27,053 nt of DNA from NCBI GenBank assembly GCA_938014245.1, contig CALLSD010000001.1, positions 1 through 27,053 of the forward strand, given 5' to 3'. The notes under the pieces are model-generated. The model saw only the letters and a program-made list of their open reading frames with translations. It was not told the origin of the DNA and ran no database searches. The position numbers were made by a program, and so were the translations under genes. Of this stretch, positions 23,182 to 27,053 are shown piece after piece; positions within the stretch are counted from its first letter, which is position 1; the number at the start of each line of letters is the position of its first letter. Origin of the DNA: an uncultured Actinomyces sp. Lineage in GTDB: Bacteria; Actinomycetota; Actinomycetes; Actinomycetales; Actinomycetaceae.

Positions 23182-23595
23182 TCATGCTCCAACAGGCACG
23201 GCGATGGGCCTTTCTCGGAGGACCTTGGCTGAGGCTCGAATAGACTTCATCGACAAACTCTGCGGGACCCGAGGCTTACGCAGCTCAGCGGCAAGGGGAT
23301 CCGGAGAATAGTTGAGCCACTTCGACCAATCATCAACGTTCGGGTACACCCGCAAGATCATGCGTCGTTCGCGTTCCGTGAGTCCTCCCCACACTCCGAA
23401 AGTCATTCGCGATTGAAGTGCATCGGCAAGGCATTCGAGGCGAACTGGACATTCCATGCAGCGCATCCGAACTTGCCTCTGCGCTGCCCCTTGTACGAAT
23501 AGTGCATCGGGCTCTTTTTCGGCACACAATGCAAACTCCACCCAGCTGTGGTCATCAATCATTGATTCCACCCTCTCCACATCTGCGGTCAACAT
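23182..23595 (-). CDS. whiB4: WhiB-family iron-sulfur regulator (WhiB4-like)
   Basis: This 137-residue WhiB protein carries a 4Fe-4S cluster on Cys24, Cys46, Cys49 and Cys55 (C...C-x2-C-x5-C), followed by the GVWGG turn in FGVWGGLTERERR (66-78) and a basic C-terminal tail (RKPRVP, KSIRASAKVLRERP) for DNA binding. WhiB proteins sense oxygen, NO or redox state and act with sigma factors or directly on DNA. The run LFVQGAAQR is typical of WhiB4, and its place beside a class A PBP and metallophosphoesterase matches Rv3681c, so WhiB4 is the best name. The ATG at 23595 follows GGGAGG with a short three-base spacer; the tail is longer than usual. Confidence 0.85.
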   Translation of the reverse strand: MLTADVERVESMIDDHSWVEFALCAEKEPDALFVQGAAQRQVRMRCMECPVRLECLADALQSRMTFGVWGGLTERERRMILRVYPNVDDWSKWLNYSPDPLAAELRKPRVPQSLSMKSIRASAKVLRERPIAVPVGA

Positions 23596-23610
23596 TGACC
23601 TCCCTTTAAG

Positions 23611-23639
23611 AGACTACACATGAAATTCACATAAGTGAA
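23611..23639 (-). promoter_or_regulatory. whiB promoter with inverted repeat over the -35
   Basis: Read on the minus strand, TTCACT (23639-23634) and TAGTCT (23616-23611) are separated by 17 bp, which is a plausible -35/-10 pair 16 bases before the WhiB ATG. The -35 lies inside TTCAC-ATAA-GTGAA (23626-23639), a perfect inverted repeat, and TGAAATT is repeated directly at 23621 and 23636. This may be an operator; the regulator is unknown. Confidence 0.4.
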
Positions 23640-23727
23640 ATTGGGACTATCTCGATCCAATTGCCCCCTTGTCCTTGGTATTCAAGGCATTGCCCGTCTT
23701 CCTCTGCCCTTCACCGCGCTGGACACG

Positions 23728-23740
23728 TATCCTGTACCTA
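23728..23740 (+). promoter_or_regulatory. Candidate leaderless promoter of the PBP gene
   Basis: TATCCT (23728-23733) lies six bases before the ATG at 23740, which would make the start codon the first transcribed base. No ribosome site is found in front of this ATG. No good -35 is visible. Confidence 0.35.
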
Positions 23741-25911
23741 TGGCTCAGTCGCATACACGCTTCGTTCGACCCGCTCAGCTGGTAGCGCTTTTGCTGTCAT
23801 TTTTGGCCGCATCCGCGCTTGTCGGCGTGGTCAGTGCTGGCGTCTTAGTGCCAGCCGTCGGAACCGGCGCAATCACAGCGAAGGCAGGGATGGAGATCTT
23901 CGACGAGATCCCCACTGACATCCAAGTCGTTTCTCCCGCAACCGAGTCCACGATGCTCGATACGAACGGCCAAGTAATTGCCCGTTTCTACGACAAGCAG
24001 CGCATTGTGATCCCCTCGGACAAAATCGCACCCGTCATGAAGAAGGCAATCGTCGCCATTGAGGACCGACGCTTCTTCGAACACCACGGTGTTGACCCCA
24101 CGGGTATTGCCCGCGCAATGGTCAATAACCTCGGTGATGATGGCGGTAAGCAGGGCGCATCGACCATTACCCAGCAGTATGTGCGTAACGCCTTGGCTGA
24201 AAAGGGTTATATGGAAGGCGATGCCGACCAAGTCGAGGCCGCCACCGAGCAAACCACCGAACGTAAGCTTCGTGAAATCAAGTACGCCCTTGCCGTCGAA
24301 AAGCAGATGGATAAGGATCAGATCCTGACGGGTTACTTGAACATCGCACCCTTCGGCCCCATCACCTACGGTGTCGAAGCCGCCTCGAAGCTTTACTTTT
24401 CCAAGTCTGCCAGCGAACTTTCCACTGGCGAGGCGGCCCTCCTCGCCGGCCTCGTGCAGTCCCCGGTGCAGTACAACCCGCTTCAGCATCCCGAGGCCGC
24501 ACAGGAGCGCCGCGATATCGTCCTTTCCGTGATGGCTGATCAGGGCGTGATCACCGAGCAAGAAGAAGCAGAAGCTAAGTCCGTCAGTGTCAGCGACATG
24601 CTTCACCCCACGCAGATCCGTGAAGGCTGCTCGGGTGCGGGGGATGAAAACGCCTACTTCTGTTCCTATGCCGTGCGCCAATTCCTCGCCGATGAGGCCT
24701 TTGGGAAGACCTCCATTGAACGTGAGCGCCTGCTCAAGACCGGTGGTCTGACCATCCGTACGACCCTGGATCCCAAGAAGCAGCACGCGGCCTATGAATC
24801 CTTGACGAAGACCATTCCGTCCAACGATGCTTCCGGTTTGGACGATGCCTTGGTCTCTCTGGTCCCCCAGACTGGCGAAGTTGTCGCCATGGCCCAAAAC
24901 ACCGTGTATGGCGTGGGTGAAGACGAAACTATGTCGAACTATTCGGCTGATGGTTCATTCCAGGTCGGTTCAACCTTCAAGGTCTTTGTCTTGGCCGAAT
25001 GGTATAAGGAGGGTCGATCGGGCTACGAAACCATCGACGGGCGAACCAACTTCCCCAATGGGTCTTTCAAGTGTGATGGCGAACCCGTCCACACTGAAAG
25101 CTGGAACGTTGTCGACTTGGCGGGCAAGGACGGTGCTTTCAATGTCATTGGCGCAACCGGCCTTTCGGTGAACCACTCCTTCGTCAACATGGCCTCCAAG
25201 CTCAACTTCTGCAATATCTTCCAGGTAGCAGCCGATATGGGCATTGATGACGGAAACGGCGAACCGATCTTGGCCGTTCCCGGTAACATCTTGGGTTCTG
25301 GTTCTGCTTCGCCGCTGACCATGGCCCGCGCTTTTGCGACCTTCGTCAACGATGGCAAGATGTGCCAGCCCTATTCGATCGCGAAGGTCACTGACCGCCA
25401 AGAGAACGTCCTCAAGGAAGGTTCTGCAAACTGCAAGCAGGTCATCGATTCGCAGGTCGCCCAAAAGGTCGCAACAACGCTGACGAAGTCGGCAAGCCAG
25501 TACTACACCGCTACGCGATTGTCGGGCGGACGCCAATTCGCCGCTAAGTCTGGTACGACCGACTACTCGGCAAACACCTGGCTGACCGGATCGACCGCCG
25601 AACTCACCACCGCAGCGTGGGTTGGCCACGGCAACGCCTCGACAACCCCAGTCCAAAACGTTCGCATTAACGGTCGCTACTACTCGCAGATCTTCGGTGA
25701 AACCTTCGTTGGCCAGAATATTTGGGCACCGTACATGAGCACGGCGCTGGAGGGAACACCCAATCAGCCCATGCCCAATGCAAACATCGGCGCGCCTCAG
25801 ACGGTCACGCGGGCAACCCAAGCACCCACCCCCAGCGCCACGCCTGCTGCTCCCCAAAACCAAGGAGAAGGCAATGGGCCTGGAGACGATGACGATGAAG
25901 GGGATGACTGA
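23740..25911 (+). CDS. ponA2: Class A penicillin-binding protein (PonA2-like)
   Basis: This bifunctional peptidoglycan synthase is membrane-anchored with its domains outside. From the ATG at 23740 it has 723 residues: a signal anchor (about 12-40), GT51 glycosyltransferase with Glu108 in AIEDRRFFEHHG and GASTITQQYVRN (139-150), then the transpeptidase with STFK (411-414), SVN (476-478) and KSGT (603-606). All catalytic motifs are present. The C-terminus is Thr/Pro/Ala-rich and ends in an acidic run; no PASTA domain follows, unlike PonA2 of M. tuberculosis (Rv3682). An in-frame extension up to 23635 shows no start signals. The metallophosphoesterase follows after 3 bases, so they are co-transcribed. 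Confidence 0.92.
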   Translation: MAQSHTRFVRPAQLVALLLSFLAASALVGVVSAGVLVPAVGTGAITAKAGMEIFDEIPTDIQVVSPATESTMLDTNGQVIARFYDKQRIVIPSDKIAPVMKKAIVAIEDRRFFEHHGVDPTGIARAMVNNLGDDGGKQGASTITQQYVRNALAEKGYMEGDADQVEAATEQTTERKLREIKYALAVEKQMDKDQILTGYLNIAPFGPITYGVEAASKLYFSKSASELSTGEAALLAGLVQSPVQYNPLQHPEAAQERRDIVLSVMADQGVITEQEEAEAKSVSVSDMLHPTQIREGCSGAGDENAYFCSYAVRQFLADEAFGKTSIERERLLKTGGLTIRTTLDPKKQHAAYESLTKTIPSNDASGLDDALVSLVPQTGEVVAMAQNTVYGVGEDETMSNYSADGSFQVGSTFKVFVLAEWYKEGRSGYETIDGRTNFPNGSFKCDGEPVHTESWNVVDLAGKDGAFNVIGATGLSVNHSFVNMASKLNFCNIFQVAADMGIDDGNGEPILAVPGNILGSGSASPLTMARAFATFVNDGKMCQPYSIAKVTDRQENVLKEGSANCKQVIDSQVAQKVATTLTKSASQYYTATRLSGGRQFAAKSGTTDYSANTWLTGSTAELTTAAWVGHGNASTTPVQNVRINGRYYSQIFGETFVGQNIWAPYMSTALEGTPNQPMPNANIGAPQTVTRATQAPTPSATPAAPQNQGEGNGPGDDDDEGDD

Positions 25912-25914
25912 GCG

Positions 25915-26892
25915 ATGAGTAAGCGTCGCCTCGCCACTAGCGCCTTCCGAGGCGTAGCTGCCCTTGCTTTGGGCGGCACTGCTGCTCTCGCGTGGGGGAG
26001 CGTCGAGCGACGCCGCCCCATAGTCCGTCACTTCGACGTTCCTTTGTCTGCACTATCGACCCCAATGCTGCGTTCTCAGACCCGCATGGCAAAAGTGCTT
26101 CACTTTTCGGACCTTCACCTCTTCCCCGGTCAGGAATTCCTCATTGATTTCCTTCAGCAAGTCCGCGATACCGAAGAATTCGATTACGTCATTTCAACCG
26201 GGGATAATTTTGGAAGCCCCGATGCTCTCGGCGCAGTTATCCAAGCACACGAGATTTTTGCCGACTTCCCCGGAGCCTTCGTTTTCGGGTCGAATGACTA
26301 CTACTCCCCCAAGCGCAAGAGCTGGACGCGCTACCTGACGCCTCGTGAATCGGCGAAGGTGGACCGCGCAGTGGACTTGCCGTGGACGGAACTTGCCGCG
26401 CACCTGCGCTCGATGGGGTGGGCGGACCTCTCCAACGCCTCGGCGTATCTTCAGGCGGAAAACGAAAGGATCACCGAGGCCGATCTCCCCGCCACCCTTC
26501 CCGCTCCTCTTGCCCTCCTCGGCGTCGACGATCCGCATATCAATCGCGACTCAATCAATGGACTCTCACAGCGCTGGCTGAGCCCCGATGCCATTCGTAT
26601 TGGCGTCACGCATGCTCCTTATACGCGTGTCCTCGATTCAATGACCCACTTGGGGACCGAACTGATCCTTGCCGGTCACACACACGGTGGGCAGATTGGT
26701 CTTCCGGGCGTGACCTCGCTGGTGACGAATTGCGATCTTCCCCGCGAGTTTGGCAAGGGATTGCACGTGTGGGAAACCGGAGTCAATGAGTGTTCGTGGC
26801 TGCATGTTTCCGCAGGCCTTGGGACCTCTCCCTACGCCAAGGTTCGGATTGCAACGCGTCCAGAAGTATCGATTCTGACGATTCACGACTGA
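25915..26892 (+). CDS. Calcineurin-like metallophosphoesterase, membrane-associated
   Basis: This has 325 residues. A hydrophobic N-terminal segment (about 10-30, preceded by KRR) is probably a signal anchor. The metal-binding motifs are all there: DLH in VLHFSDLHLF (about 62-71), GDN in VISTGDNFG (about 92-100), GSND in FVFGSNDYY (the usual GNH is changed to SND), VTHAP (about 227) and GHTHGGQIGLPG (about 250). The group includes YkuE/YaeI-type lipid-processing phosphoesterases; the substrate here is unknown. The ATG is 3 bases after the PBP stop, and the pair PBP-phosphoesterase is conserved (Rv3682-Rv3683), suggesting a cell-envelope role. Confidence 0.88.
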   Translation: MSKRRLATSAFRGVAALALGGTAALAWGSVERRRPIVRHFDVPLSALSTPMLRSQTRMAKVLHFSDLHLFPGQEFLIDFLQQVRDTEEFDYVISTGDNFGSPDALGAVIQAHEIFADFPGAFVFGSNDYYSPKRKSWTRYLTPRESAKVDRAVDLPWTELAAHLRSMGWADLSNASAYLQAENERITEADLPATLPAPLALLGVDDPHINRDSINGLSQRWLSPDAIRIGVTHAPYTRVLDSMTHLGTELILAGHTHGGQIGLPGVTSLVTNCDLPREFGKGLHVWETGVNECSWLHVSAGLGTSPYAKVRIATRPEVSILTIHD

Positions 26893-26960
26893 CGGGTGGC
26901 GCCTCCACTCCACGCAACGACGGTGAAAGCGCTCTTTTGGCGCGGGCGTCGCATGTAAAT

Positions 26961-26989
26961 TTGGCGCAATAGCTTCAGACGGCTATACT
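26961..26989 (+). promoter_or_regulatory. Promoter of tRNA-Pro
   Basis: TTGGCG (26961-26966) and TATACT (26984-26989) are separated by exactly 17 bp, a good sigma-70-type pair. The start would be about 26996, four bases before the tRNA. The rest of 26893-26960 shows no gene. Confidence 0.75.
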
Positions 26990-26999
26990 CATACGGTCA

Positions 27000-27053
<54 letters not shown>

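Noticed and set aside
23635..23739. N-terminal extension of the PBP
   Set aside because: It would place 35 residues before the signal anchor, overlap the whiB promoter and has no ribosome site.
23845..24897. Long minus-strand open frame (350 codons) opposite the PBP gene
   Set aside because: It mirrors the third-position bias of the real PBP gene, has no ribosome site and its product resembles no protein; a second one at 24970-26031 is the same kind of shadow.

Overview
This window looks like a chromosomal segment from a moderately GC-rich actinomycete of the Actinomycetaceae type (Schaalia/Actinomyces-like). That placement is inferred from gene content, not measured. The evidence is a WhiB regulator, a GlxR-type Crp, an actinobacterial Tad locus with a DUF4244 pilin and an Ssd-like ATPase, a LytR_C protein, likely leaderless genes, and an oxygen-sensitive class III ribonucleotide reductase that suits a facultative or strict anaerobe. 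I see no insertion sequence, prophage, CRISPR array or integrase. A truncated tRNA gene lies at each end: tRNA-Ser(GGA) on the minus strand at the left and tRNA-Pro(CGG) on the plus strand at the right.

Left third (1-9.5 kb): a small Pro/Gly-rich membrane protein (-) diverges from an NCS2 uracil/xanthine permease (+) that ends in a strong terminator. Next come a DHA2-type MFS exporter and an overlapping TetR gene (+), with a palindromic operator candidate at the promoter. On the minus strand follow a LytR_C protein, a DUF1304 membrane protein, nrdD-nrdG preceded by two identical NrdR boxes 32 bp apart, and a PAP2-family phosphatase.

Middle (9.6-17.6 kb): two tandem YbjN-domain genes and a MrfA/Hrq1-like DEAD/DEAH helicase overlap by ATGA junctions and form one plus-strand unit. 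It converges on a compact minus-strand Tad pilus locus: tadZ/Ssd, tadA, a fused tadB-tadC, then a Flp-like DUF4244 pilin, a TadE-like and a TadG-like pseudopilin. Most Tad genes overlap by 1-4 bases. Both Tad control regions carry a pair of DnaA-box-like motifs spaced exactly 28 bp.

Right third (17.7-27 kb): a HAD-IB phosphatase with a C-terminal membrane anchor, a polytopic membrane protein, a very acidic four-helix membrane protein, an alpha/beta-hydrolase fold protein without a catalytic nucleophile, a GlxR/Crp regulator, a DUF4177-like microprotein (-), a WhiB4-like regulator (-), a bifunctional class A PBP and a metallophosphoesterase. From the helicase onward the order matches, with deletions, M. 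tuberculosis Rv3649 / Rv3654c-Rv3660c / Rv3661 / Rv3669-Rv3670 / Rv3676 (crp) / Rv3681c (whiB4) / Rv3682 (ponA2) / Rv3683, so this is an old actinobacterial backbone rather than an acquired island. The most unusual points are the TadB-TadC fusion, the paired DnaA-like sites, a cluster of three hairpins inside the 3' end of the TadG-like gene, and several proteins that keep a fold but lack a key catalytic residue.
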